Assembly (NCBI GenBank): GCA_903926075.1
Contig: CAIYHQ010000034.1
Location: 19,186 to 83,185 of the forward strand
Source of the DNA: an uncultured Methanomicrobiales archaeon
GTDB taxonomy: Archaea; Halobacteriota; Methanomicrobia; Methanomicrobiales; Methanospirillaceae
Length of the DNA stretch: 64,000 bases
Direction: 5' to 3'
Made by a program: the position numbers and the translations under genes. The notes under the pieces are model-generated. The model was not told where the DNA came from. It was given only the letters and a program-made list of their open reading frames with translations, and did no database searches. Below, piece by piece: positions 37,409 through 46,357 of this stretch (position 1 is the stretch's first letter; the number at the start of each line of letters is the position of its first letter).

Positions 37409-38785
37409 ATGATATCAGTACTCTTTATTGATGATGAACTTGCTCTTCTTGCGCTTGCTAAGCGTTACCTTGAGAGTGACCATGATATCACCTGTACAAC
37501 ACTGTCAGATCCGCTTATAGCTTTGAATCACATTGAAAACGGTGAATTCGATGCAATAATCTCTGATTATGACATGCCGGTTCTTGACGGTATTCATATC
37601 CTAAAAAAACTCAGAAGCGAAGATTCAAAAATCCCTTACATAATATTTACGGGTAAGGGGCGCGAAGAAGTTGCAATGGAAGCACTCAACCTCGGAGCTT
37701 CATTCTACCTGCAGAAAGGAAGTGAACCAGCAACTCAGTTTGCAGAGTTGAGAAATATGATTCTGCAGTCAGTAAACAGGATGAGAGCTGAAGTCGCAGA
37801 AAAGAAATCATATACTCTGTTAAATACGATTTTATCCAGTCTTGACGAAACTGTAATTATTGTTAACCCTATTACAAAAAAGATTGAGGATTGTAATTCA
37901 ACAACAGAAAGCATGTTTGGTTATCTTCATGCTGGCATCATAGGAAATGAGATTTCAATACTACATACCGATATTGATAATTTTCATAAATTTGAGATGA
38001 TGACTGAGTCAGCCTTGTTAAAATCAGACTTTTTTCAGACTGAGTTTAGTATGAGAAGAAAAAACGGTGAGATCTTTCCCACTGAACACTTTGTAAGGCC
38101 AATCGAGCAGGAAAAAGGAGGATATTCACTTATTGTCAGTATTATCCGCGATATCAGTGAGCGGAAAAAAGCTCTTGAAGCGAGATTCTTCCTTGCATCA
38201 ATTGTGGAGTCATCAAGCGATGCAATTATTGGGCAAAATAGTGATGGCGGTATTTACAGTTGGAATTACGCTGCTGAACGGCTCTATGGATATAAGGCCG
38301 AGGAGGTAATCGGGCAGCCCATTGATTTTCTTCTGCCCCCTGAATTTCAGGATGAATTCCATGAGATATACTCCCGTGTCATGCAGGGCGAAAGGATCGA
38401 GTCCTTTGAAACTGTAAGACTAACAAAAAATGGGATGAAAATTCCAATTCTTCTGACAATCTCCCCTATATTTGATTCAAACAATAATATTATCGGATCT
38501 TCATCAATAAGCCATGATATAACTGAGCAATACAAAGTTGAGGACCTGAAACAGCGTGCATTTGACCAGATTAACAAGAATTACGAGCAGTTAGCTATTC
38601 TAAACGACCAGATTAGAAACCCTCTTGCAGTCATTGTTGCGATAGCCGATATTTATGGTGGAGATGTGGGTGAAAAAATAATATATCAGGCTCGGGAAAT
38701 TGACAGCATCATTCATAAACTTGATGAAGGCTGGTGCGAATCAGAGAAGGTCCGTTCATTTCTGAATAAACATTATAATAGTTAG
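37409..38785 (+). CDS. receiver-PAS-PAS protein with degenerate kinase-type dimerization tail
   Basis: A 458-residue cytosolic protein. Receiver at 1-125 (FIDDELALLALAKRYL, phosphoacceptor in IISDYDMPVLDG, IFTGKGREEVAMEALNLGAS). Two PAS domains follow at about 140-255 and 260-385, each ending in an SII-DISERKK-type or SISHDITEQYK-type linker. The tail (YEQLAILNDQIRNPLAVIVA) aligns in position with the H box of a histidine kinase but has Asp-Gln instead of the His, and no ATPase domain follows. It therefore cannot autophosphorylate and likely works as a phospho-switch that docks to other signalling proteins. The radical SAM gene starts 3 bp after the stop. Confidence 0.83.
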   Translation: MISVLFIDDELALLALAKRYLESDHDITCTTLSDPLIALNHIENGEFDAIISDYDMPVLDGIHILKKLRSEDSKIPYIIFTGKGREEVAMEALNLGASFYLQKGSEPATQFAELRNMILQSVNRMRAEVAEKKSYTLLNTILSSLDETVIIVNPITKKIEDCNSTTESMFGYLHAGIIGNEISILHTDIDNFHKFEMMTESALLKSDFFQTEFSMRRKNGEIFPTEHFVRPIEQEKGGYSLIVSIIRDISERKKALEARFFLASIVESSSDAIIGQNSDGGIYSWNYAAERLYGYKAEEVIGQPIDFLLPPEFQDEFHEIYSRVMQGERIESFETVRLTKNGMKIPILLTISPIFDSNNNIIGSSSISHDITEQYKVEDLKQRAFDQINKNYEQLAILNDQIRNPLAVIVAIADIYGGDVGEKIIYQAREIDSIIHKLDEGWCESEKVRSFLNKHYNS

Positions 38786-38788
38786 AAA

Positions 38789-39799
38789 ATGAAACCCGGT
38801 TTTATCCCTTCAAGCAAAGGGTGCCAGATATGCCGTGAGGGGGCCACTATGGTTCTTTTCCTTACTGGTGAATGTTCCAGGGATTGCTGGTACTGCCCTC
38901 TCTCCAGAGAAAGAAAAGGAAAAGACATAGTTTTCGCCAATGATACCCAGGTTAAGGAATTAGACGAGATTGTAAAAGTAGCAGAGATGATGGGCGCTCT
39001 TGGCACAGGTATTACCGGAGGAGAAGCACTACTAAAAGTTGATCGCCTGAAAATAGCGGCAGGTCTATTAAAAACAAATTTCGGAAAAAGTTACTATATT
39101 CATTTATACACCGGGATTATTCCTCTCGAATCTGCATTAAATCAACTAATCGGCCTTATAGATGAGATTCGTCTCCACCCCCCGGCAGATCTCTGGGCAG
39201 ATATTATGGATACAACATATCCTTCTCTTATCTGTGAGATCCGTAAAAAAGGATTTTCAATCGGTATTGAAGTCCCTTCAATTCCTTCTATCCGTAAACT
39301 CCTGCCTCTTTTACCTTTAGTCGATTTCTTTAATATTAACGAGCTTGAGTGGGGCGACCAGAATGCGGATGAGATGCGTTCGAGAGGATTTTCTTTTGTA
39401 AACCGGACTCATAATGCAATCGAGGGTTCTCTGGAATGGTCAAAGGAGTTCCTGTCGGATTCGAAAGTGAACTTCTGTAGTTCATCCTTTAAAGATAGCG
39501 TACAACTTAGAAATCGATTAATACGCGTTGCAGAGCGGACAAGGCGACTATTTGATACAGTAACAGATGATGGTACAATACTTTATGGTGTGCTTGAAAA
39601 TCCTTGCGAAGAGGACCGTGGAATTTTAAGTGATATTGATCCAGAACTCTATGAAATTTGCGGCGATGAGATTCATATTGGATACTGGTATCTTTATGAT
39701 GCGGAAAAAAAATTTTTGTGCAAAAGGTATATAGTCGAACGGTACCCAAATGAAGGAATTATTGTTGAGGTTACTCCAGTTCTATGCTCAGGGCAATAA
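38789..39799 (+). CDS. radical SAM protein, archaeal (function unknown)
   Basis: A 336-residue radical SAM enzyme. The iron-sulfur motif is ECSRDCWYCPLS (CxxxCxxC) near residue 29, followed by the GTGITGGEALL glycine-rich SAM motif. An extra Cys pair near the N terminus (KGCQICREG) may hold a second cluster or zinc. The protein resembles the pyruvate formate-lyase activase-like archaeal group, with no known substrate. The 3' end overlaps the start of the cis-prenyltransferase gene by 16 bp, so the two are co-translated, yet a role in polyprenol metabolism is only a guess from position. Confidence 0.82.
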   Translation: MKPGFIPSSKGCQICREGATMVLFLTGECSRDCWYCPLSRERKGKDIVFANDTQVKELDEIVKVAEMMGALGTGITGGEALLKVDRLKIAAGLLKTNFGKSYYIHLYTGIIPLESALNQLIGLIDEIRLHPPADLWADIMDTTYPSLICEIRKKGFSIGIEVPSIPSIRKLLPLLPLVDFFNINELEWGDQNADEMRSRGFSFVNRTHNAIEGSLEWSKEFLSDSKVNFCSSSFKDSVQLRNRLIRVAERTRRLFDTVTDDGTILYGVLENPCEEDRGILSDIDPELYEICGDEIHIGYWYLYDAEKKFLCKRYIVERYPNEGIIVEVTPVLCSGQ

Positions 39800-40584
39800 T
39801 TGAATCTGTTTATGAAAGTCTTTTACGAAGACAAATCAATCATATCCCGAGACATGTTGCAATTATACAGGATGGAAACAGAAGATATGCGAAAACATAT
39901 AACCTCGATACCTCAAAAGGACACAATGCAGGAGCTGACAGGACTGAGAAAGTTCTCAACTGGGTCCACGAGATAGGTATTACTCATATTTCGCTCTATT
40001 CCTTCTCAACAGAGAATTTTGAAAGAAAATCAGAAGAAGTTGATGAGCTCTTTCGCATTTTTAAGGAAAGATTTCAGCGTGTAGCTTCAGATGAAAGATT
40101 CCAGAAAAATAAGATTCACGTAAAGATGGTTGGTGATCGTTCACTTCTCCCGTCTGATCTTCTAAACGCAGTTAATATTGCTGAAGAAGCAACAAAGCAC
40201 CATAATAAGTTTTTTCTTTATGTTGCCCTTGCTTACGGAGGAAGAAATGAAATAGTAAGAGCAGCCCGTAAGGTCCTTACCGATGTAAAGGAAGGAAAAA
40301 TTTCAAGAGATGATATATCCGAATCGCTTCTTGAGTCTCACTTGCACGATGGGCTTCGAATCCCGCCTGTTGACCTGATTATCAGAACTGGTAACGAGCT
40401 TCGGACTTCAAATTTTCTTCCATGGCTTGCAAATGGAAATGAATGTGCTGTATACTTCTGCGCTCCTTACTGGCCGCTCTTTCGCCGGATTGATCTTATG
40501 AGGGCTGTAAGGGTCTACTCAGAGCGTATGTCATCGGGACAATATACAAAGCAGGATTTACCTGCCATAACGCCTCATTCGTGA
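39784..40584 (+). CDS. cis-prenyltransferase, catalytic subunit type
   Basis: A 266-residue enzyme of the UppS/DHDDS family. It elongates a trans-prenyl primer with isopentenyl diphosphate to the polyprenol used as lipid carrier for glycans. Motif I is intact (HVAIIQDGNRRYAKTY, with catalytic Asp), as are SLYSFSTENFERK, ALAYGGRNEIVRA and LIIRTGNELRTSNFLPW. The C terminus ends AVRVYSERMSSGQYTKQDLP and lacks the RxG motif that closes single-subunit enzymes, as in eukaryotic DHDDS. The last 27 bp overlap, tail to tail, the paralogue on the other strand, which does have RxG. A two-subunit enzyme is therefore likely. Confidence 0.9.
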   Translation: MLRAIIESVYESLLRRQINHIPRHVAIIQDGNRRYAKTYNLDTSKGHNAGADRTEKVLNWVHEIGITHISLYSFSTENFERKSEEVDELFRIFKERFQRVASDERFQKNKIHVKMVGDRSLLPSDLLNAVNIAEEATKHHNKFFLYVALAYGGRNEIVRAARKVLTDVKEGKISRDDISESLLESHLHDGLRIPPVDLIIRTGNELRTSNFLPWLANGNECAVYFCAPYWPLFRRIDLMRAVRVYSERMSSGQYTKQDLPAITPHS

Positions 40585-41196
40585 CTGATAATCACGTAGG
40601 ACACGCAAAAAGTCTATTTTCCGCATATTTTCCCAGTTTATGTCAGTAAAGAATAGTTCTGAGTAAACAGACTGCCATATCAGAAAGTCTGTAAGATAAC
40701 TCTCACCTGTTTTTATAACGAGGTCCGGGGTATATCTGAATGTCAGGTAATGGCCTATCAATTCTTCATTCACAGAATCAGGATCTATTCCTTCTTCTGC
40801 CATCTCCCGAATAGCCTTGATAATTTCTTCTTTTCCACTCTTTCCGATTGCAACAGTTACATGCGTTCCATTACCAATTTCTTCTCGTTCAGAGTCATAA
40901 TAAAGTTCAAGCCGCGCTACTTCACCAATTTTTCGAATATATGGCAAATAATCTGGAATAAGAATGTTATCTTTTGTGCTTATATGATACGTCAGACCTT
41001 CGATATTTAATTTTTTTTTGTTTTTGTTTTTTGATTTAATTGTACATTCAAGTGAAATCTCACTTGCCCAAACTGAACATTCAAACAATTTTTCAGGAGC
41101 TGAAATGAAGTCCTTCTCTGTTAGCATAAAGCATATATGCAGAGGGAGGTCTTTGATCTGCCTTTTAAGCATTATTTCATACAGCCAGTGAAGCAT
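40558..41196 (-). CDS. divergent cis-prenyltransferase paralogue, probable non-catalytic RxG subunit
   Basis: A 212-residue member of the same fold. The C-terminal half is well matched (PDLVIKTGESYLTDFLIWQS, YSELFFTDINWENMRKIDFL) and ends YQSRMRRYGR, carrying the RxG motif. In the N-terminal half the DGNRR catalytic motif is gone (PLHICFMLTEKDF) and a lysine/asparagine-rich stretch KSKNKNKKK appears. This is the pattern of eukaryotic NgBR/Nus1, which gives RxG in trans to the catalytic partner. A heteromeric archaeal cis-prenyltransferase has been reported from Methanosarcina mazei. The role as partner of the 39784 gene product is inferred. Confidence 0.8.
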   Translation of the reverse strand: MLHWLYEIMLKRQIKDLPLHICFMLTEKDFISAPEKLFECSVWASEISLECTIKSKNKNKKKLNIEGLTYHISTKDNILIPDYLPYIRKIGEVARLELYYDSEREEIGNGTHVTVAIGKSGKEEIIKAIREMAEEGIDPDSVNEELIGHYLTFRYTPDLVIKTGESYLTDFLIWQSVYSELFFTDINWENMRKIDFLRVLRDYQSRMRRYGR

Positions 41197-41279
41197 AATC
41201 AGGTTCTCGGTTTTATTAATGGTGCCTTTGTTATTGTATTTTATCTTTTACAACTGAAATAATATCTCTGTAATAGTTT

Positions 41280-41894
41280 ATGCAAAATACCGTCACTGAA
41301 GAGATCCTCGAAATGATCCTGATTAGGTCACAGTCTGGTAAAACAACCAGTATTTCAGAATTAGGGCCTCTTCACAATGGAACTCCGGCAGGTGATAATG
41401 ATATCCGGCAACTAGCTCTCGCGAAACTTATCTTTTTTGATTCAGACTCTAATCTTAATCTCACTGATAAAGGAACGGAATTAGCCCTTCAGGTTTTAAA
41501 AAAACATCAGATCCTTTTAGCTTTTTTTTCTGAGATTTTGGGACTGGATGACGGCGCTGCATCAAATGAAGCTTGTAAACTCGAACATTCAGTTGACGAT
41601 AGTGGTATATCACGTTTGAGAGGGATTGTTTCAGAGCAGGGGATTTTAATCAACAATTCTTGTAAATCTCGGTTAAACTTGTCAGAATGCAGTGAGGGCT
41701 CAATAATCAGGATATTAAGTATTAAAGAACATGGCAATGACCGGCTGTTGCACGATCTTGGATTCTGCCCGGGAGAGCATATTCGTATCATTCGAAAATT
41801 GCATAATTCATCCCTTATTATAGAAGTAAAGGGTTGCGAAATTGCAATTAGCCGCGATGTTGCCAGGGATGTAAATGTAACTGAAGAAAAATGA
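41280..41894 (+). CDS. DtxR-like metal regulator fused to FeoA domain
   Basis: A 204-residue protein. The first 60 residues form a winged helix (VTEEILEMILIRSQSGKTTS, IRQLALAKLIFF). Residues 68-110 match the DtxR/MntR dimerization and metal-binding segment (KKHQILLAFFSEILGLD, ACKLEHSV), with the His, Cys, Glu and His ligands in place. The C-terminal 75 residues form a FeoA/SH3-like domain (LHDLGFCPGEHIRIIRK). The winged helix is shorter than in classic DtxR, so DNA binding may be altered. Its stop overlaps the feoB start by 4 bp (ATGA). It is likely both iron sensor and FeoA partner of the transporter. Confidence 0.85.
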   Translation: MQNTVTEEILEMILIRSQSGKTTSISELGPLHNGTPAGDNDIRQLALAKLIFFDSDSNLNLTDKGTELALQVLKKHQILLAFFSEILGLDDGAASNEACKLEHSVDDSGISRLRGIVSEQGILINNSCKSRLNLSECSEGSIIRILSIKEHGNDRLLHDLGFCPGEHIRIIRKLHNSSLIIEVKGCEIAISRDVARDVNVTEEK

Positions 41895-43738
41895 GAATCG
41901 GCCTTATAGGAAACCCTAATGTTGGTAAATCTCTCATCTTCAATGAACTTACCGGACTTGGTGTTGAGGTAAGTAATTATCCTGGAACAACCGTTGACAT
42001 CTTTTTGGGTACAATCTGCCTTGGTTCAGATACAATTGAGATAACAGATATACCAGGAATTTACTCAATTGATGGTAAAAGTGAATCAGAACAATTTGCA
42101 AGAGAAATAATTCTCTCAAACAGTATTGACATCTATATCTCAGTACTGGATGCCACTCATCTTGCACGAAATCTATATCTTTTTATAGAGCTTGCCGAAT
42201 TCAGGCGCCCTGCAATAATTGTTCTCAATATGACGGACGAATTAAAAAAAAGAGGATTATCGATTGATTCAAAGGTTCTTGAAGAAATAATTGGCGTTCC
42301 GGTTCTTTACGTAAGTGCAAGGACCGGGATGAATATAAACGAAATAATTCCGTTAGCTGCAAAAAGAGCAGCTATACCAGACCTCCAGGTTCCATACGAA
42401 GCACATATTGAAGCAGGAATCAGAAGTTTATTTAGTTTATTTGGAATAAAGAGAGAAGAAGCCCTGATGGCGCTTCTAGAACTGCACCCGGATCCAAAAG
42501 TAAACGAATTGGCAGACCCTATCAGAAATGAAATTTCAAATACATTTCATATGACTCTGCATCAGATAATTGCTACAAACCGTCATAATTTTGCTTTAAC
42601 AATCGCCCAAAAAGTTGAGAAACAGAATGAACAGAAAGAAAAATATGATTTTAACAAGTACCTGACTTCTCCAGTATCAGGTTTTTTTTTCCTTATTCTG
42701 ATTATTGGAGGCCTTTTAAGCTTTGCATTTCTTGTGGGTTCCTGGATTGACCGGCTTCTTCTTTATACCTTCCAATATTTTGTGACACCTGCTTTTAACA
42801 GTCTTCAGTTGACCGGAATATGGAATAGTATAGGTCTATCTGTGCTTCTTGGATTAGAGGCGGGTTTTGGTGTCGCATTTCCATTTATTCTCACTTTTTA
42901 TCTGCTCGTTTCCCTCATTGAAGACTCAGGATATCTGACAAGGGCAGCTTTTCTGTGTGACAGAGCACTTCACAGGTTCGGTCTTCATGGCATTGCAGTG
43001 ATTCCCCTGGTCCTTGGACTTGGGTGTAATGTTCCAGCCATTATGGGATTGCGCCTTTTACGGACAAAAAAGCAGAAGAGAATCGCAGCCCTTATGATCC
43101 TCCTCACTCCCTGCTCAGGGAGGACTGTTGTTATTGCGGGACTTGTAGCTGTATTCGTAGGGCTGATTCCTGCTTTATCAATATATTGTATTATTGCAAT
43201 TGTTATCCTTGCATCCGCATATCTTGTTAATAGGCTCTCATCAGGGAGTGAATATGGTATGGTCCTCGAAATGCCTCCGCTTCGCTGGCCCAAACTTCTC
43301 GATATTCTTTCAAAAACTTACAATAGGTTGAAAGAATTTTTATTTATCGCTATTCCTGCTCTGGTTGTTACAAGTATCATTCTTGGGATCCTTCAATATT
43401 TTAACGCCTTTGCATGGGTGGAAGAGTATATTGGAGGTTTTTCAATGGCAGTACTAGGTCTTCCTTCCTTTGCAACGACTGCACTTTTATTTGCTATTTT
43501 AAGAAAAGAAATGGCTGTGGAAATTCTTGCGGTTCTTGCAGGAACACCGCAAATCTCTTTAGTTATGAGCGGGAAACAGATCTACCTTTTCGCACTTATA
43601 AACGCGCTGTTTATACCCTGTATATCATCAATAGCTGTGCTTTTTAAAGAAGTCGGGGCAAAGTATACTCTTATATTTTGTGGATATGTTATGGTCCTTG
43701 GTATAGTTATAGGAGCCTTATTTAATCTTCTCCTCTAA
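41891..43738 (+). CDS. feoB: ferrous iron transporter FeoB
   Basis: A 615-residue iron(II) transporter. The N-terminal G domain has G1 GNPNVGKS, G2 NYPGTTV, G3 DIPGIYS and G4 LNMTDE, then a helical GDI-like region. From residue about 257 on there are about eight to ten membrane segments, with the conserved Cys-bearing segment VLGLGCNVPAIMG and LTPCSGRT of the pore region, and a second similar gate in FAILRKEMAVEIL. The length is normal for archaeal FeoB. It is fed by the upstream DtxR/FeoA gene with overlapping stop and start, so one operon. Confidence 0.95.
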   Translation: MRIGLIGNPNVGKSLIFNELTGLGVEVSNYPGTTVDIFLGTICLGSDTIEITDIPGIYSIDGKSESEQFAREIILSNSIDIYISVLDATHLARNLYLFIELAEFRRPAIIVLNMTDELKKRGLSIDSKVLEEIIGVPVLYVSARTGMNINEIIPLAAKRAAIPDLQVPYEAHIEAGIRSLFSLFGIKREEALMALLELHPDPKVNELADPIRNEISNTFHMTLHQIIATNRHNFALTIAQKVEKQNEQKEKYDFNKYLTSPVSGFFFLILIIGGLLSFAFLVGSWIDRLLLYTFQYFVTPAFNSLQLTGIWNSIGLSVLLGLEAGFGVAFPFILTFYLLVSLIEDSGYLTRAAFLCDRALHRFGLHGIAVIPLVLGLGCNVPAIMGLRLLRTKKQKRIAALMILLTPCSGRTVVIAGLVAVFVGLIPALSIYCIIAIVILASAYLVNRLSSGSEYGMVLEMPPLRWPKLLDILSKTYNRLKEFLFIAIPALVVTSIILGILQYFNAFAWVEEYIGGFSMAVLGLPSFATTALLFAILRKEMAVEILAVLAGTPQISLVMSGKQIYLFALINALFIPCISSIAVLFKEVGAKYTLIFCGYVMVLGIVIGALFNLLL

Positions 43739-43752
43739 TAGGGTAATGAGAG

Positions 43753-44460
43753 ATGTATATATATAAATCCGGTGTTCTGGCTTTTGACAATGCAACGGGC
43801 GGCCTCACCTCAGGTGCAAATGTTATTATTTTAGCTCCCGCCATGAGCGAAGCAGAAAAGATTGCATATAATCTTTGTCGTCCATTACCTGGTGAATATA
43901 CAATTGTCCTTACAACCGAAGACCAATCATCTGAACTCATTGACAATTTTAACAAGTGGGGATTTAATATTGAAAATGTAGGATTAATTGATACAGTAAC
44001 AAAAGTATCCACTCCGACAATACAGGATGAATTGAGAGTTCGCTACGTGGGTAGTCCAAGTGACCTCACAGGTATTGGTATAAAATTTTCAAAAATGGTT
44101 GAATCCATAACTGACGGCCATTTTTCGAAGGAAAAACCAGCACGTTACCCTCCACCTCTTCGATTATGTGTCTCAACTGTTTCAACTCTTCTGATGTATC
44201 GAAAACTTGAGGTGTTGTACCAGTTCCTTCATGTTTTTTCAACAAAATTGAAGAAAATGGAAGGAATTGGGGTATACATCCTGAATAGTGAGTCATTTGA
44301 TGAAAAAACTATCTCATTACTGAAAAATCTTATGACTGTTGCTATTGATATTAAAGTCGAAAATGACCGTTATTATCTCAAATTAAACGGAAAAAATATA
44401 AAATCACTGCCCTGGACAGAATATAGGTTTGAAGATGGGAAGATGGTGGTACATATATGA
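43753..44460 (+). CDS. KaiC/RecA-like protein without Walker A motif
   Basis: A 235-residue protein with the strand order of RecA-superfamily (KaiC/RAD55-like) domains: GVLAFDNATGGLTSGANVII, then an APAMSEAEKIA segment where the GxxxxGKT P-loop should be, and EYTIVLTTEDQSSELIDNFN. The C-terminal part (IGVYILNSESFDEKTISLLK, VAIDIKVENDRYYLKLNG) fits the end of this fold. Without a P-loop it is probably a regulatory or scaffolding relative. The stop overlaps the next gene's start by 4 bp, so it likely pairs with the KaiC-like/GTPase protein. It starts 14 bp after feoB. Confidence 0.65.
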   Translation: MYIYKSGVLAFDNATGGLTSGANVIILAPAMSEAEKIAYNLCRPLPGEYTIVLTTEDQSSELIDNFNKWGFNIENVGLIDTVTKVSTPTIQDELRVRYVGSPSDLTGIGIKFSKMVESITDGHFSKEKPARYPPPLRLCVSTVSTLLMYRKLEVLYQFLHVFSTKLKKMEGIGVYILNSESFDEKTISLLKNLMTVAIDIKVENDRYYLKLNGKNIKSLPWTEYRFEDGKMVVHI

Positions 44461-45608
44461 TCAAAACAGGTGTGAAAGGAATTGATGAACTTATAGGAGG
44501 AGGTATACCTCAAGGTAGTTCTGTCCTGTATTGCCTGGAACCTGGTGTTGATGGTCAGCTTTTTATGATAAACACCCTCACTGCAGCCTTGAAAATAGGA
44601 AAGCGATGTCTTCTTATTATACCTCACATATCATACGAGGCCTTCAGGCAGGATGTAATTCACCTGAACGGTTGTGATATTGGTAATTTTTCAGGATCGC
44701 TCTATATAATTGATGTTAAGCAGCGGATGGAATATAAGAAAGCAGCAGATTCAAGAGGCAAAGACCAGTCATATTTCAGGGACTATATTCACCACTGCAT
44801 TAAACAACACGAGATTGACGACATTTTTATTTATGCTGATATAATTTTTGAGGACCTTGGTATAAGTGAGACTTTTGAATTACTAAGAGATAGAAATAAT
44901 GAAGGTAAAGTCTCTATTATTTTTGAATATCTGAACCTCGAAGGGAGTGAATTAATGAAAGAATTAATGGAAAGCGGAAATTTCCAACTGGTAATATCAG
45001 TAAATTCAGGATACAGCGCTATTCCATTCTTTGATTTCTTTACTCTGGAGTACATAGCCTGGAACAAAATGCCAAAGCGCGCAGTTCCGTATTTTATATC
45101 AGACGGAGAGGTAATTCCATATATACCTAAAATCGTTGTAATAGGCCCGGCAGGTTCAGGAAAATCAACTTTTGTATCCAACGCTTCAGATTGTGGAAGT
45201 TCAACTGACCGAAGTGGGACTACTGTAGCAATGGACCTTGGATGGCTTCACTGGCGTGGTTTTGAAATTTCACTTTATGGAACTCCCGGTCAGCCAAGAT
45301 TTGATCCAATTATCCCCCAGATAATGAAGAATGCGATGGGAGTGATTCTAATCATCGATGCACAGGACCCCTCCAGTTTTGAAAGAGCAAAAGAACAGGT
45401 AATGATGGTTGAAAATGCACATATCCCTCTTATTATCGTTGGCAATAAATCTGATTTACCTAATTCAGCCGATAAAAACTTTATTCGTAAAATATTAAAT
45501 GTCAGGGATGATGTTGAAATATTCACTATATCTTCAAAACGCCCTCAGGAAGTAAGGGGTGTAATAGAGAGACTTGTAGATCAGATTACACAGTGTCCTC
45601 TTCTCTGA
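44457..45608 (+). CDS. KaiC-like domain fused to MglA-like small GTPase
   Basis: A 383-residue two-domain protein. Residues 1-215 begin as KaiC/RAD55 proteins do (TGVKGIDELIGGGIPQGSSV) but the P-loop is degenerate (LEPGVDGQLF). Residues 220-383 form a small GTPase of the COG2229 group: G1 GPAGSGKST near 229, TTVAMDLG switch, G3 YGTPGQPRFD, G4 GNKSDLP and a G5-like SSK. In that group the G3 Asp is commonly replaced by Gly, so GTPase activity may need a partner. MglA-type GTPases control polarity and motility in bacteria. The upstream gene codes for a second KaiC-like relative; together they look like a switch module of unknown output. Confidence 0.75.
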   Translation: MIKTGVKGIDELIGGGIPQGSSVLYCLEPGVDGQLFMINTLTAALKIGKRCLLIIPHISYEAFRQDVIHLNGCDIGNFSGSLYIIDVKQRMEYKKAADSRGKDQSYFRDYIHHCIKQHEIDDIFIYADIIFEDLGISETFELLRDRNNEGKVSIIFEYLNLEGSELMKELMESGNFQLVISVNSGYSAIPFFDFFTLEYIAWNKMPKRAVPYFISDGEVIPYIPKIVVIGPAGSGKSTFVSNASDCGSSTDRSGTTVAMDLGWLHWRGFEISLYGTPGQPRFDPIIPQIMKNAMGVILIIDAQDPSSFERAKEQVMMVENAHIPLIIVGNKSDLPNSADKNFIRKILNVRDDVEIFTISSKRPQEVRGVIERLVDQITQCPLL

Positions 45609-46357
45609 TGCTATACTTTATTGGTCTTGGTCTTTATGGACTAGAGGATATAACAATCAAGGGTTTGTCAGTCATTCATTCGTCTGACCATATATTTCTT
45701 GAGACATATACTTCGATTCTCACAGGGACTACCATACATGAGATGGAATCTTTCTATAATAAAAAAATTATTCCCTGTTCCCGGGAAGATATTGAGAATA
45801 ATCCTGAACCCATCCTCTCTTTAGCAGAGAACAATAATGTAGCATTTCTAGTTCCAGGGGACTCAATGATCTCAACAACCCATTCCGATCTACGAATTCG
45901 TGCAGAAAAAAGGGGAATTGTGACGAAAATTATTCACAATGCGTCTATTGCAACAGCCGTCTGCGGACTTACCGGACTTCAGAATTACCGTTTTGGGAGA
46001 TCATGTTCACTTCCATTTCCATATAAGGACTGGCGGCCAGTATCGCCCGCTGACGTAATTATTGAAAACCAGTTATCTTCTCTACATACATTGGTCTATC
46101 TTGATATACAGCCCTCCAGGTATATGACTATTAACGAAGCCGTAATCGAACTTGAAAAAATATTTTGTGCGCGAAAAGTGGTAATTAAATTGTATATCGG
46201 AATTGCACGGGCAGGATCAGATACATCACACGTTTACTCAGGAAAACCTTCTCGTGTAATTAATCATGACTTTGGCGGACCTTTGCATATACTTGTAGTT
46301 CCAGGGTCGCTCCATCCGGTTGAAGAAGAATATCTTGCTCTTTTTGCAGGCCCATGA
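45608..46357 (+). CDS. dph5: diphthine synthase
   Basis: A 249-residue SAM-dependent methyltransferase that methylates the modified histidine of elongation factor 2 on the way to diphthamide. The tetrapyrrole-methylase-like fold is clear: MLYFIGLGLYGLEDITIKGL start, VAFLVPGDSMISTTHSDLRI, NASIATAVCGLTGLQNYRFG and KVVIKLYIGIARAGSDTS. The ATG at 45608 shares its first base with the stop of the upstream gene. The frame is open five codons further upstream, but that extension is not expected. It overlaps the DUF357 gene by 4 bp. Confidence 0.93.
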   Translation: MLYFIGLGLYGLEDITIKGLSVIHSSDHIFLETYTSILTGTTIHEMESFYNKKIIPCSREDIENNPEPILSLAENNNVAFLVPGDSMISTTHSDLRIRAEKRGIVTKIIHNASIATAVCGLTGLQNYRFGRSCSLPFPYKDWRPVSPADVIIENQLSSLHTLVYLDIQPSRYMTINEAVIELEKIFCARKVVIKLYIGIARAGSDTSHVYSGKPSRVINHDFGGPLHILVVPGSLHPVEEEYLALFAGP

